A stretch of 64,000 nt of DNA from positions 18,863 through 82,862 of the forward strand of contig NZ_RJUB01000009.1 of the NCBI RefSeq assembly GCF_024343615.1, read 5' to 3'. The DNA is from Ferruginibacter sp. HRS2-29 (lineage in GTDB: Bacteria > Bacteroidota > Bacteroidia > Chitinophagales > Chitinophagaceae). Below the pieces are notes generated by a model. That model did not search any database. It was not told the origin of the DNA and worked only from the letters and a program-made list of their open reading frames with translations. A program made the position numbers and the translations under genes. This document shows positions 17,886 through 27,697 of the stretch, piece by piece (positions within the stretch are counted from its first letter, which is position 1; each line of letters starts with the position of its first letter).

Positions 17886-18775
17886 GCGTTAAAGTTTATC
17901 CTATCATCATTAGCGCAATCCTTTTTGGAGTAATTTCCTGCAGGCACCAAAAGGAGCATGATTATTACCTGAAAAATAAATGGAAGATCGGCGAGGGGTA
18001 TGCTCAGCCATTGAAAGGGAACCCGAAAAAAGTAACAGAATACGAAGGCTTAGATACCGGCAATATCAACCTGACGGTACCAGGTTCTATGCGGTTGGAT
18101 CGTATTGTTGAATTCAATGAAGCCGGTGATATGGTTAAGTATTCAGTAAGCGGTGGAAACCCGGATCTCGCCAGCTTTAGAACGGTTTACAAGGATGACG
18201 GTTACCAGACTTTTATTTTTCAAAAGAGTGTCACAAACGGGAAAGAACTGTTGTCACAGGATTTTAAGCGGGTTGCCGCAAATAAATATGAAGACAGGCA
18301 TTATACCCTTACCAACACCAGAGGTATTCGTTTTACGGATGTTGAATTCAAAAATGATGGAAATGAGATAGTAAAAACATTAAGGTTTTCTGCAGCAAAC
18401 AGATTGTTGGGAGCGAAATTTGAAGCCTATGAACAATATGACGGGCAAAAGATATTGAATGAAACGACTATCAGCAGGGATGAAGTCCGGCAAACTCATT
18501 ACGAATATTCTCCGGAAGGTTTTCTAAAACGAGTTCTGGCAGATAACAACGGATCAAAAACAGAAACCATCTTTGAAAATAACCAACAAGGCGACGCCAT
18601 AAGAATAATAGAACTGGATAAACGAAAAGATACTACCGACATAAAAAGACGTGAATTCCGTTATGATAAAAAAGGGAATTGGGTACGTATGCTGGAGGAA
18701 ACAACATTCACCACTTACAAGATGAGCACCGACAGGCTGGCTCCCAAAGTGTATATCAGGGAAATCAGTTATTAA
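17882..18775 (+). CDS. Lipoprotein with YD-like repeats, hut paralogue 1
   Basis: Unrecognised 297-aa lipoprotein (lipobox VISC, C20). It starts within the hutH stop (ATGA overlap) and so belongs to that operon. The mature part is a series of short beta hairpins, ending with EFRYDKKGNWVRMLEE, similar to YD/RHS-type units. It is a paralogue of the next gene: both share YYLKxKW after the lipobox, PKKVxEY, YDxKGNWxRxLE and a final ISREIxY-like end. Function is unknown; its place inside a histidine-utilisation operon suggests a periplasmic or surface role linked to that substrate, or a chance neighbour. Confidence 0.85.
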   Translation: MSVKVYPIIISAILFGVISCRHQKEHDYYLKNKWKIGEGYAQPLKGNPKKVTEYEGLDTGNINLTVPGSMRLDRIVEFNEAGDMVKYSVSGGNPDLASFRTVYKDDGYQTFIFQKSVTNGKELLSQDFKRVAANKYEDRHYTLTNTRGIRFTDVEFKNDGNEIVKTLRFSAANRLLGAKFEAYEQYDGQKILNETTISRDEVRQTHYEYSPEGFLKRVLADNNGSKTETIFENNQQGDAIRIIELDKRKDTTDIKRREFRYDKKGNWVRMLEETTFTTYKMSTDRLAPKVYIREISY

Positions 18776-18791
18776 ATCTCTTGTCAGAAAA

Positions 18792-19682
18792 ATGAAATAC
18801 TATCATTGGTTTATCCTGGTTTTTCTTTTTATTTCTTTGTTTTCCTGTAAAACAAAACAGAAAGATGTGCCCGGTTATTACCTCAAAGATAAATGGCATA
18901 CCAGCATTTTACCCTATGCATTGCTGAAAGAAAAGCCGAAAAAAGTTTTTGAATATTTTTATCGTGGAATAGAGGATATCAACGCAAACCCGCTACCACG
19001 TAAAGGGTCGTACGAATATTTTTTGTTTAATGATGATGGGGTCATGCAGGAGTATACATTTCACCTGGCAAATAAAAATACCATGTCGTGGCGTTACCGT
19101 TTTTCAAAAGATGCCTACCAGTTGATATATAACGATGATTCGACCAAAGGCCTGCAGGAAAGATTATTCATCAACCTCGAAAAAACACCGGATGGGGATT
19201 ACCTCGAAACGGAATGGCTGGTGAGCGGCGGAAAGAAAAAAGCGTTCATTCATTATTCAGATTCGGGAAATAATATCATTCGGAACGAAACTACGGAAGG
19301 AGTGGGTTATGAAAATCTCAATACCATAGAATTGCTTTACGATAAGGATCGCCTGCTGCAAAAGACCATCACCAGCAAGGTTGAAAATAACCGAAGCGTA
19401 AGCAGGCAAAAATTTTATTATTCAAAGAACAAGGCATTGGATAGTATTGTAAAAACGCATGGGACGATCATTAGCAAAACCTTTTTTATCAATAACGAAC
19501 ATGGCGACCCGGTGCAGGAAATTAAAACAGTGAATAACGACACTACAGAATCCTACACCCGGAAATATATTTACGATGCAAAAGGCAACTGGATAAGGTT
19601 ACTGGAAAAAGAAAACAAAGGGCCTAAAACCCCGGCCAATAGCTCACCCTACGTATTGATCAGCCGTGAAATATTTTATTAA
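18792..19682 (+). CDS. Lipoprotein with YD-like repeats, hut paralogue 2
   Basis: Unrecognised 296-aa lipoprotein (lipobox LFSC, C19), 16 nt after its paralogue and almost the same length. Shared landmarks are YYLKDKW, EKPKKVFEY, YDKDRLLQKT, YIYDAKGNWIRLLEKE and the C-terminal LISREIFY. The pair looks like an old tandem duplication, because identity is confined to these landmarks. It precedes hutU by 81 nt, where a class F word arm and a possible weak promoter lie. Confidence 0.85.
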   Translation: MKYYHWFILVFLFISLFSCKTKQKDVPGYYLKDKWHTSILPYALLKEKPKKVFEYFYRGIEDINANPLPRKGSYEYFLFNDDGVMQEYTFHLANKNTMSWRYRFSKDAYQLIYNDDSTKGLQERLFINLEKTPDGDYLETEWLVSGGKKKAFIHYSDSGNNIIRNETTEGVGYENLNTIELLYDKDRLLQKTITSKVENNRSVSRQKFYYSKNKALDSIVKTHGTIISKTFFINNEHGDPVQEIKTVNNDTTESYTRKYIYDAKGNWIRLLEKENKGPKTPANSSPYVLISREIFY

Positions 19683-19729
19683 CTTAAATATCGCCGTCGC
19701 AAAAGTATTCTCTACTTTTACGAACCCAA

Positions 19730-19763
19730 TACTTAATTCTTAATTTTTAATTCTTCATTGATT
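19730..19763. repeat. Word element class F, single arm before hutU
   Basis: TTAATTCTTAATTTTTAATT and ATTCTTCATTGATT repeat the class F word in the orientation found before genes. It ends at the hutU ATG. A TACTTTTA at 19713-19720 may be a degenerate -7 box. Confidence 0.7.
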
Positions 19764-21422
19764 ATGTACGATTTCGAGAAATACAAAACCCCCACAGGAA
19801 ATACATTAAGCTGTAAAGGCTGGATCCAGGAAGCGGCATTGCGTATGTTGCTCAACAACCTCGATCCTGAAGTGGCGGAGCGTCCTGAAGAACTGATCGT
19901 ATATGGCGGCCGCGGAAAAGCCGCACGCAACATCGAATCGCTCGACCTTATCATCAAGGCACTGAAAGACCTGGAAGAAGATGAAACATTGCTGATACAA
20001 AGCGGGAAACCGGTGGCTATGCTGAAAACACACAAGGATGCTCCAAGGGTTTTGCTGAGTAATAGTCAGCTCGTTCCAAACTGGGCCAACTGGGCACATT
20101 TTGACGAACTGGAGAAAAAGGGATTGATGATGTACGGGCAAATGACTGCCGGTAGCTGGATATACATCGGCAGCCAGGGAATAGTGCAGGGAACCTACGA
20201 AACATATGCCTCGGCAGCGAACAAACATTTTAATGGCACGCTCAAAGGCACATTGAATGTTACGGCCGGACTCGGCGGTATGGGTGGCGCACAACCCCTG
20301 GCCATCACCATGAACGAAGGGGTGGCATTGATAGCCGAAGTGGAAGAATGGCGTATTGATAAAAGAATTGAGACGAGGTATCTGGATGAAAAATATACGG
20401 ATATTGACCAGGCAATCGATGCTGCAGTTGCGGCCAAAAATGAAGGAAAGGCTGTCAGTATAGGTGTTTTGTGCAACGCGGTCGAATTGCTGCAACGATT
20501 GATAGACCGTAATATCATTCCTGATACGCTTACGGATCAGACTTCTGCACATGATCCACTGATCGGTTATGTGCCTGTTAACATGACTAACGAGGAAGCT
20601 AATAAATTGCGGAAAGAAAATCCTGAAGCCTACATTCAGAAAAGTTACGAAACCATGAAACTGCATGTGCAGCTGATGTTGCTGTTGCAGTCATTGGGCG
20701 CTATTACTTTTGATTATGGCAATAATATAAGGGCGAGGGCGAAAGAAAAAGGCCTGGAGAATGCATTTGATTTCCCGGGTTTTGTACCGGCATACATACG
20801 TCCTTTGTTTTGCGAAGGAAAAGGGCCTTTCCGCTGGGCAGCACTCAGTGGTGATCCTGAAGATATTCGTGTAACCGACGCCGTTATGATGGAATTATTC
20901 CCGGAAAATAAAGGCATGTTGCGGTGGATGAAAATGGCGCAGGAGAAGATCGCCTTCCAGGGGTTGCCGGCGCGTATCTGCTGGATAGGGCAGGGTGACA
21001 GGGAAAAAGCCGGACTTGCCTTTAATGAACTGGTGCGCACCGGCAAAGTGAAAGCCCCGATCGTGATCGGCCGTGATCACCTGGATACCGGGAGCGTGGC
21101 CAGCCCCAACCGCGAAACTGAAGCTATGCTCGATGGCAGCGATGCCGTGGCCGACTGGCCGGTATTGAATGCATTGGTAAATACGGCAGGTGGTGCCAGC
21201 TGGGTGAGCCTGCATCATGGTGGTGGTGTAGGAATGGGGTACAGCATTCATGCAGGTATGGTGATAGTAGCGGATGGTACAGATGATGCCGCAGCCCGCC
21301 TCAGTCGTGTATTACGCAACGATCCGGGAATGGGCGTGATACGCCACGCAGATGCGGGGTATGATGTGGCAAAGGACTATGCGAGGAAATATAACCTTGA
21401 TATTCAGGAAAGGCTGAAATAA
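19764..21422 (+). CDS. hutU: Urocanate hydratase
   Basis: Converts urocanate to imidazolone propionate, the second step of histidine degradation, with a tightly bound NAD+. The protein is 552 aa from the ATG at 19764 (a TTG two codons upstream is rejected). Family signatures include [10 protein letters not shown], GRLxx-like NAD contact [32 protein letters not shown] with the catalytic-region Cys, and [19 protein letters not shown]. It is in line with hutH and two lipoproteins, so the four genes probably act as one unit. Confidence 0.96.
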   Translation: MYDFEKYKTPTGNTLSCKGWIQEAALRMLLNNLDPEVAERPEELIVYGGRGKAARNIESLDLIIKALKDLEEDETLLIQSGKPVAMLKTHKDAPRVLLSNSQLVPNWANWAHFDELEKKGLMMYGQMTAGSWIYIGSQGIVQGTYETYASAANKHFNGTLKGTLNVTAGLGGMGGAQPLAITMNEGVALIAEVEEWRIDKRIETRYLDEKYTDIDQAIDAAVAAKNEGKAVSIGVLCNAVELLQRLIDRNIIPDTLTDQTSAHDPLIGYVPVNMTNEEANKLRKENPEAYIQKSYETMKLHVQLMLLLQSLGAITFDYGNNIRARAKEKGLENAFDFPGFVPAYIRPLFCEGKGPFRWAALSGDPEDIRVTDAVMMELFPENKGMLRWMKMAQEKIAFQGLPARICWIGQGDREKAGLAFNELVRTGKVKAPIVIGRDHLDTGSVASPNRETEAMLDGSDAVADWPVLNALVNTAGGASWVSLHHGGGVGMGYSIHAGMVIVADGTDDAAARLSRVLRNDPGMGVIRHADAGYDVAKDYARKYNLDIQERLK

Positions 21423-21423
21423 T

Positions 21424-21540
21424 CTATGATGTATGATCTAAGATCTATGATGTCTTTCAATAGATAGAACTTTCAAGTAAGGGTAAGTCATACAAACCGA
21501 AAGAATCAGATCATACATCGTAGATCATACATCATAGATT
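21424..21540. repeat. Word element class G (ATGATCTATGATGTATG), two arms
   Basis: Arm 1 (21424-21452) has TATGATGTATGATCTAAG and ATCTATGATG. Arm 2 (21508-21540) has AGATCATACATC and TAGATCATACATCATAG. They lie between convergent hutU and the SNF2 gene. The same word forms a perfect hairpin at 28441-28491. Confidence 0.85.
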
Positions 21541-21544
21541 TGTC

Positions 21545-24409
21545 TTATCCAAATAAAAATTCCACATCTTCTTTTGTCAGTTCCTTTACAAATCCTTCGT
21601 GGTCGCCGATCAGGTTTTCACTCAAGGTTGTTTTGCGCTGCTGCAATTGAATGATCTTTTCTTCAATGGTATCCTTGCAGATCATCTTGTAAGCAAATAC
21701 CTTTTTTGTTTGCCCGATACGATGTGTCCGATCGATGGCCTGCTGCTGCACTGCATTGTTCCACCACGGGTCAAACAGGAATACATAATCAGCCGCAGTA
21801 AGTGTTAAGCCTGTGTTTCCGGCCATCAGGCTGATAAGAAATACATTCGTATCATTTCCTTCCGATTGAAAATCCGCTACCATTTCGGCTCTCTTTTTTG
21901 CTGAAGTACTGCCGTCAAGCTGGTAGAATGAAATACCTTTTTGGGAAAATGTCGCCGCAAGCAGATCGAGCATTTTTGAGAATTGAGAAAATACCAACAC
22001 CTTGTGCTGGCGGAGGTTTGCCAATTCATCCAATAGTATCTGTGTCTTTACCGACAGGTCTGTCATTTGTTCTTCTGCCGGTAATAACAATGGTGAACTG
22101 CATACCTGCTTAAGTTTCATGATGCCCTGCAATACAGCCAGCTTGCTTTTACCCAGGCCTTCTTTTTTAATATCCAGGAAAAGGTTGCTGCGAATGCTGT
22201 CGCGGATATTATCGTACATATCTTTTTGAGCCATACTCATATTACACCACAATACAGATTCTGTTTTTTCGGGCAGGTCTTTAGCTACCTGTTCTTTTGT
22301 GCGGCGTAAAATAAACGGTGCTGTAAGTTTCTGCAGCAGTAAAGTCTTTTCTTCATTAGCGTCACGATCGATCGGATCGGCATATTCTTTCTTGAAAAAT
22401 TCGCGGTTGCCAAACATTCCGGGCAGCAGGAATTCTAATTGTGAATAGAGGTCGAATGTATTGTTCATAACCGGGGTACCGCTCAAAGCTACGCGGCTGG
22501 ATGCATTCAGCTGCGCAACAGCCCTGGTGATCTGTGCCGAAGGATTTTTGATGTTATGACTTTCATCCACCACAGCTACATCAAAATGTATAGCGCCTAA
22601 CCATTCTATATCGGAGCGCAGCGTACCATAACTCGTAATGCAGACATCGCATTTTCCCCCACCGATCTTCTCATGGTCGCGTGCCTGCCCGTGATGAATA
22701 TAGGCACGCAGATGAGGGGCGAATTTTGAAAGTTCCTGTTGCCAGTTGTAGATCAATGAAGAAGGGCAAACGATCAATGCGATGCTGTCCACCGATTGGG
22801 CAAGCCGGTCGGTAATAAAACAAATCGTCTGCAATGTTTTACCCAACCCCATATCATCTGCCAGGCAGGCGCCGGCATTGATTTCCGCCAGCAATTTCAT
22901 CCACTCGAATCCTTTTTGCTGATAGGGGCGAAGGGTGGCCCGGATGGTTTCAGGAACGGGATACAACAGTTCATCCGGCTTTTGCCAGCGTTCCCATTGA
23001 TGCCACCATTGTTCGTTTACGGTTGCCTGCAGTTGCTCCGGCTCATGGGGGTTTTCATGCTGGCTCACTGCAAGCCACTGGGGCACCGTCAGCTGATTTT
23101 TATTCACCTTGCTATGGCGGATCATCGTTGCGTAGGAGGATAGCCATTCCTCAGAAAGTATCCCGAGAGAGCCATCCTTCAGCATTACAGCACGCTGCCC
23201 GGCATTCAATATCTTTTGTAATTCGGCAAGCGGCACCTGTTCCGTTCCGAAATGAAGCGTGAAATTTACAGTAAGGGTATTGGTTTCTTTTTTCAGGATA
23301 TCCATTACCGTAAGTGGCTTGTGCGACGAATACCTGAAATGCGTGAGCATATCCATACCGATCAGCCCGATATCCATTTCCAGCAAACGATGGTACACTT
23401 TGAGGAACCATTGTTTTTTCTGCGCTTCAGCGAAGGAGAGATAATAATACCCATTCAGCTGCTTTACAAAATTCGGATGCAGCGCTTCGATCTCCTTTTT
23501 AAAATTCGTTTCTGCTTCTTTATTTCTTTTTATAACAATAACTTCTCCGAGGTTGTTGACCTCGAGATCCGCTTTCCACGGGCCTTCTGCAAGATAACCG
23601 TCGTAAGTCCATTGCGGGGTCAGTACAAGAAATGAATTGCTGATCTCACTCAGCAGTATGCGTGGCAAAGGAATTGTTTCAATGGTCGTCACTTCAAAAT
23701 GGCCGTTCCGTTCAACCGGGTGGTCTTTTTCCAGGACGCTCAGTATCTTCTGTGCAAACATGGATGGATCGAGTACATATTCGGCAGGATCGTTTTGCGA
23801 CAGCCATTCCAATGCCTGGTAATCTTTGTACGACAAAAGAAAATATTCGTTACCACTTTCGAGCAAAAAGTGAAAGCGCCGAAAATCTGTCAATTCGTAT
23901 GCCGTCCCGTTGATCGTGATAAGTGTTGCTAATGAAAGTTCTTTATCGGCTTTTCGTACATCAAATCTTAACGATGGTTTGAAAGTGCTGAAATTGCAGG
24001 CTGCTGTCACAACGTTCCCCGTAACCTTATTGGGCAATTGATGATACCATTTTATCAGCTGCGCAAATGGTTTCATTTGTTCAAACCTTTCCTGCAGTTG
24101 CCTTGTATATGCCTGCGCAAGAAACTGGCGGAAAGGCATGCCCGATCTTTGCAGCTTGTACCGCCGGGTGATCTCTTCTTCAAGTTTTGCCAATCCTTCC
24201 TGGCTGAGTTTATACAGGCTGTCGGGAATTTGCCGCGGCAGATCGCCATACAATTTCCGGATCGAATTTTCATCCAGATCGGAAGTATTGTATTGCATGC
24301 CTTTTGCATCCCTCGTGATCTTAAGGGAGCGGAGGATTTTTTTTTCTTCAGTCAGTTTTACAGGCGACAAAAGCACGACGGTCTTTGTCTCATTTTTTTT
24401 CTCTGCCAT
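21545..24409 (-). CDS. SNF2-family (Rapa/HepA-like) helicase
   Basis: Superfamily 2 DNA-dependent ATPase of 954 aa. The start is the ATG at 24409; an in-frame TTG four codons upstream is less likely. The N-terminal 450 residues are a bacterial SNF2 accessory region. The motor follows: Walker A DDMGLGKTLQT, DESH box VDESHNIKNP, SGTPVMNN, and in the second lobe VFSQFSKMLDLLA, LMAGNTGLTLTAADYV and QQAIDRTHRIGQTKKV. The HRIGQ motif is diagnostic of SNF2. The substrate and partner are unknown. No nuclease or methyltransferase neighbours it, so a defence role is not supported. Confidence 0.93.
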   Translation of the reverse strand: MAEKKNETKTVVLLSPVKLTEEKKILRSLKITRDAKGMQYNTSDLDENSIRKLYGDLPRQIPDSLYKLSQEGLAKLEEEITRRYKLQRSGMPFRQFLAQAYTRQLQERFEQMKPFAQLIKWYHQLPNKVTGNVVTAACNFSTFKPSLRFDVRKADKELSLATLITINGTAYELTDFRRFHFLLESGNEYFLLSYKDYQALEWLSQNDPAEYVLDPSMFAQKILSVLEKDHPVERNGHFEVTTIETIPLPRILLSEISNSFLVLTPQWTYDGYLAEGPWKADLEVNNLGEVIVIKRNKEAETNFKKEIEALHPNFVKQLNGYYYLSFAEAQKKQWFLKVYHRLLEMDIGLIGMDMLTHFRYSSHKPLTVMDILKKETNTLTVNFTLHFGTEQVPLAELQKILNAGQRAVMLKDGSLGILSEEWLSSYATMIRHSKVNKNQLTVPQWLAVSQHENPHEPEQLQATVNEQWWHQWERWQKPDELLYPVPETIRATLRPYQQKGFEWMKLLAEINAGACLADDMGLGKTLQTICFITDRLAQSVDSIALIVCPSSLIYNWQQELSKFAPHLRAYIHHGQARDHEKIGGGKCDVCITSYGTLRSDIEWLGAIHFDVAVVDESHNIKNPSAQITRAVAQLNASSRVALSGTPVMNNTFDLYSQLEFLLPGMFGNREFFKKEYADPIDRDANEEKTLLLQKLTAPFILRRTKEQVAKDLPEKTESVLWCNMSMAQKDMYDNIRDSIRSNLFLDIKKEGLGKSKLAVLQGIMKLKQVCSSPLLLPAEEQMTDLSVKTQILLDELANLRQHKVLVFSQFSKMLDLLAATFSQKGISFYQLDGSTSAKKRAEMVADFQSEGNDTNVFLISLMAGNTGLTLTAADYVFLFDPWWNNAVQQQAIDRTHRIGQTKKVFAYKMICKDTIEEKIIQLQQRKTTLSENLIGDHEGFVKELTKEDVEFLFG

Positions 24410-24545
24410 AGCGGGCGGCAAATTTAGGATGAACTCCGTTCAAATAAGAATGGAACTTTTCACAATTTAAAAAGGATGCTGAAAACGGGCATAGTCCTTG
24501 TTTTATATTATATGAAAAAATCATTGGGTATTTAAAACCTCAGAC

Positions 24546-25265
24546 ATGAAAACATTCTCTATAATAATATCAGTATTGCTGGCAGGGCAGGTAAGTGCGC
24601 AGACAACCACGAATTCCAACATCACTACTACAACACCACCTCCGCCATATTACACAGAAAGTAAAAACGCCCTCACTTACAATTCGGTAAATAACAATAC
24701 GGGTACGCCTATGGTAAGCAATCCGCTGGAAAATAACAATCCAAGCGTACAGGCATCTATCCCGATCAACAATAAACCGTCCAGCCTTGAGGTAGATATG
24801 CCACAAAACAGTTTCCCGGCGCCCCAGCGGATCGTAAACAATAATGCACAACAGAATACAACTGTTAAAAATAAAGTGACAGAAGGTACGCCTAATTCTA
24901 CTGCCGTGGTATATGCTACCAGCATTTCTTCCGATTCCATCAGGGCAACTGCTCCTGCTGTTGTGGAAACAAGTACCCCAGTGGTAAAAAGTACGGTGAT
25001 CTATAATTTATCCACCGGTGTAGATGCCAGCAAGGTCTCAAAAAGTACGGCTGCCAAAAGCACTAACGGCAACACCTATCCGATCAGGCAAACGTATGTT
25101 TCGGAAAGTGTGGTGACCAAATTCAAAAATATTTACGGAGATAATCTCTATGATATCCGATTGGTAAGATCCGGTGCCAACAACGTTACTTATATCATCC
25201 GTACGATTGATAACGGGGCGTATAAGACGATGTACCTGGATGAGGATGGGGTAGTAATACAGTAG
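24546..25265 (+). CDS. Exported low-complexity protein
   Basis: Unrecognised 239-aa exported protein with a signal peptide (MKTFSIIISVLLAGQVSAQ). Residues 20-170 are rich in Thr, Asn, Pro and Ser and probably disordered. The C-terminal 60 residues look folded (VTKFKNIYGDNLYDIRLVRSG, YIIRTIDNGAYKTMYLDEDG), resembling PepSY-like beta-alpha units found in Bacteroidota exported proteins. The stop TAG is the first base triplet of the class H word element. Confidence 0.75.
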   Translation: MKTFSIIISVLLAGQVSAQTTTNSNITTTTPPPPYYTESKNALTYNSVNNNTGTPMVSNPLENNNPSVQASIPINNKPSSLEVDMPQNSFPAPQRIVNNNAQQNTTVKNKVTEGTPNSTAVVYATSISSDSIRATAPAVVETSTPVVKSTVIYNLSTGVDASKVSKSTAAKSTNGNTYPIRQTYVSESVVTKFKNIYGDNLYDIRLVRSGANNVTYIIRTIDNGAYKTMYLDEDGVVIQ

Positions 25266-25454
25266 TCAATAGTCAATAGTGAATAGTCAAACTTTGGATG
25301 GTTTTTAAGTTTGAGGAAACTTTCATAAATAGTTAAACTAAAAATGCCAATGCTGTAAATCATTGGCATTTGCTTTTAATGTTGTGATATTGAAAACGAC
25401 AACATCTATTGTAACCTTCAAAGGTTTGATCATTGACTATTCACTATTGACTAT
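25263..25454. repeat. Word element class H (AATAGTGAATAGTCAATAG) around a terminator
   Basis: Arm 1 (25263-25290) has GTAGTCAATAGTCAATAGTG. Arm 2 (25430-25454) has TTGACTATTCACTATTGAC. The loop holds a terminator. The word supplies the stop codons of both convergent genes. Confidence 0.85.
25342..25376 (+). terminator. Terminator inside class H element
   Basis: AAATGCCAATG and CATTGGCATTT form an 11-bp perfect stem with an 8-nt loop, then GCTTTT. The stem is symmetrical enough to serve both convergent genes. Confidence 0.8.
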
Positions 25455-26419
25455 ATCACCTGAAACTTCTCCCTGTATTCCGTCGGGGTCATCCCCACAT
25501 TTTTTCTGAAAATTTTGCGGAATGCTTTCGGGTCGTTGTAGCCGGTGTTGAAGATGATCTCCGTCATTTGCTGGCCGGTTTGGAGCAGTAATTTTTTGGC
25601 CGCTTCTATCCGGGTCATTTGCAGGTATTCTATTGGGGTGATACCCGTTACCTGCTTAAACCTTCTTACCATATTTCGCCTGCTGGCGGGAATATCCCTG
25701 ATCATTTCTTCGATGGTGGCAGATTCCTGGAAAGATCTTTCTATTTTTTCCTGCGCAGATGCTACCAGCTCGTCATTGTGATTTTTCAATGGTTGAAAAG
25801 TGCTGAAATAAGTCTGCTGGTGCCTGTCCATATCAATCGCAAATATCTTCGCCGTACGTATCGCCATTTCTTTGCTGCAATATTTTTGTATCAGGTGCAA
25901 CAGGAGATGAAACGACGAAGTGGCCCCACCACTGGTGTATAACCCACCGTCCTGGGTAACGGTTTTATCGTCTTTCAATTTTACTTCAGGAAATGCCTGT
26001 GCAAATGCTTTGCTGGCATCTACATGTGTAGTGGCGATCTTGCCATTGAGCAGGCCGGTAGCTCCCAGTAAAAAGGCACCGGTACACACCGTAGCAATTT
26101 CGGCACCCTGCCTGAATTGTTGCACCAGCCACGATATACATGGAAGATTTTCCTGTATCGCATGTTGCACATTATCGGTAGTGAATGCCGGAATAAGGAT
26201 GAGGTCTTTTTTGGAGGAAGCCAATACATACTCCGAATTATAACCCGGAAAAATACTTTCCCCAACGGCATTTTCGTCCGGGGTCAATAATGTGATGTGA
26301 AAAGGCACCGCTTCACCGTCGTTGGCGTGCAGCTTGTTCACCGTTTCCAATACTTCGAGGATAGCAGCAATACTTAATAATTTGTATTGCTTCGATAATA
26401 AAACACCAACTTCTTTCAT
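25451..26419 (-). CDS. GlxA-type AraC-family transcription regulator
   Basis: DNA-binding regulator of 322 aa. The N-terminal DJ-1/PfpI-like domain (about 1-190) contains the nucleophile-elbow segment IATVCTGAFLLGATGLL, in which the Cys is conserved; such domains usually sense small molecules. The C-terminal AraC helix-turn-helix pair (about 225-320) ends with MTEIIFNTGYNDPKAFRKIFRKNVGMTPTEYREKF, the family signature. It is divergent from the two DinB-fold genes and may control them. The stop (ATA TAG) lies in a class H word arm. Confidence 0.92.
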   Translation of the reverse strand: MKEVGVLLSKQYKLLSIAAILEVLETVNKLHANDGEAVPFHITLLTPDENAVGESIFPGYNSEYVLASSKKDLILIPAFTTDNVQHAIQENLPCISWLVQQFRQGAEIATVCTGAFLLGATGLLNGKIATTHVDASKAFAQAFPEVKLKDDKTVTQDGGLYTSGGATSSFHLLLHLIQKYCSKEMAIRTAKIFAIDMDRHQQTYFSTFQPLKNHNDELVASAQEKIERSFQESATIEEMIRDIPASRRNMVRRFKQVTGITPIEYLQMTRIEAAKKLLLQTGQQMTEIIFNTGYNDPKAFRKIFRKNVGMTPTEYREKFQVI

Positions 26420-26541
26420 ACTAAGGCAATTTTCTGCTCTAAAAATAATGTATTTGTCTTAAATACACCCTAAGATTGACTTTTATGCCAACCTGCTCAA
26501 AACTTTCGGACCTATACCTTTACGATACAAAAATTGTTCAC

Positions 26542-27042
26542 ATGGAAATTCAACCAATTTCATCGCGGATGTTTACACTGCTGGTATTGTACGATATGCA
26601 AACGGATTATTTCAAACGGGCCATTGAAGGCATAAGTCACCAGGATGCCCAAAATCGTCTTGAGACAAAAGCAAACCATGTGGCGTGGCTTGCCGGAAGC
26701 CTTGTGCATGAACGGTTTGAGCTTGCCAGGCAACTGGGAGGTTTCGCCGGGGCAGACAAAGGAAATGAACTTTTCAAAGACCATAAAGGGATACAGGATG
26801 GGGTAACCTATCCATCGCTTACGGAATTGCAGGAGGATTGGGAAACGATCAGCCCCGTTTTACGCCAGATATATCAAACGATCACTGACGAAAAACTGGA
26901 TACAGGTTTCGAAATGATGCCCGGGGAAAACATGACATATTTTGAACTGATCTCATTCATGAACTATCGTGAAGCAAATTGTATCGGCCAGATCGCTTTA
27001 TGGCGCAGGCTGCTGGGATACCCCGCTATTAATTACATGTAA
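26542..27042 (+). CDS. DinB-fold protein lacking metal ligands
   Basis: Four-helix-bundle DinB/YfiT-like protein of 166 aa from the ATG at 26542 (MEIQPISSRMFTLL). Longer reading from 26476 or 26485 is possible but adds no recognisable sequence. DinB-fold enzymes include thiol S-transferases that use a metal bound by three His. Here one His is kept (NHVAWLAGSLVHERF), but the last helix reads MNYREANCIGQIALWRRLLGY, where the usual two His are replaced by Arg/Asn. It is probably not a metal enzyme. The next gene is a second DinB-fold protein of the same length, 6 nt downstream. Confidence 0.78.
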   Translation: MEIQPISSRMFTLLVLYDMQTDYFKRAIEGISHQDAQNRLETKANHVAWLAGSLVHERFELARQLGGFAGADKGNELFKDHKGIQDGVTYPSLTELQEDWETISPVLRQIYQTITDEKLDTGFEMMPGENMTYFELISFMNYREANCIGQIALWRRLLGYPAINYM

Positions 27043-27048
27043 AAAAAG

Positions 27049-27549
27049 ATGGAAAATATAAAACAGGCACTTGAAACTGCTATCGACGGTTTCATCCACG
27101 AACTTTCTACGGTTCCTTCGGCGGATTTCAACAAAATTCCTTTTAAAGACAGCTGGACGGCCGGCCAATTGGCGCAGCATGTGGCTTTATCTGATACAGG
27201 TTTTGGGCAAATGTTGACAGGAGGAACTAAGTTAACAGAGCGGCCTCCGGACGCTTATGTTGGGGAAATCCGGAATATCCTGATGGATTTTACTACAAAA
27301 TTACAATCCCCCGGATTCATCATTCCGGAGGAAAGGCACTATGAAAAGAATGAACTGATCGGGAAGCTTTCGGAAGCCCGTGCGTCCATCAGCAATTCGA
27401 TCGATACATTAGACCTGACGCAGACCTGTACAGGGTTTGGGCTGCCACAGATGGGGTTTATCACCCGGCTGGAAGCGGTTTATTTTGTGGTCTATCATAC
27501 ACTGAGGCACACTCATCAGCTGAAAAATATCAAATCTTCACTGAAGTAA
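27049..27549 (+). CDS. DinB-fold protein with intact metal site
   Basis: DinB_2-type protein of 166 aa. The expected metal ligands are present: H44 in WTAGQLAQHV, and H150 and H154 in YHTLRHTHQL. The family includes bacillithiol and other thiol S-transferases, and a YpdA bacillithiol disulfide reductase is encoded 1.5 kb away, so a detoxification role is plausible but unproven. It is cotranscribed with the ligand-less DinB partner upstream; the two could form a mixed dimer. Confidence 0.85.
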   Translation: MENIKQALETAIDGFIHELSTVPSADFNKIPFKDSWTAGQLAQHVALSDTGFGQMLTGGTKLTERPPDAYVGEIRNILMDFTTKLQSPGFIIPEERHYEKNELIGKLSEARASISNSIDTLDLTQTCTGFGLPQMGFITRLEAVYFVVYHTLRHTHQLKNIKSSLK

Positions 27550-27697
27550 AATACGCCCCTGCTGTAAAAAATATACTAATGGCTTGTAGTTAAAATACTA
27601 TAACCATAAAATTTGCGTTATACAACTGAAAATCCAAAACTCAAGCTTCGTTCGTGCGTAGTTGTGAGTGATTTTTATCCTTTTAAAATCAGTTGTC

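Noticed and set aside
21545..24409. SNF2 helicase as part of a defence system
   Set aside because: It has no nuclease, methyltransferase or other defence neighbour; it is better explained as a housekeeping remodeller.
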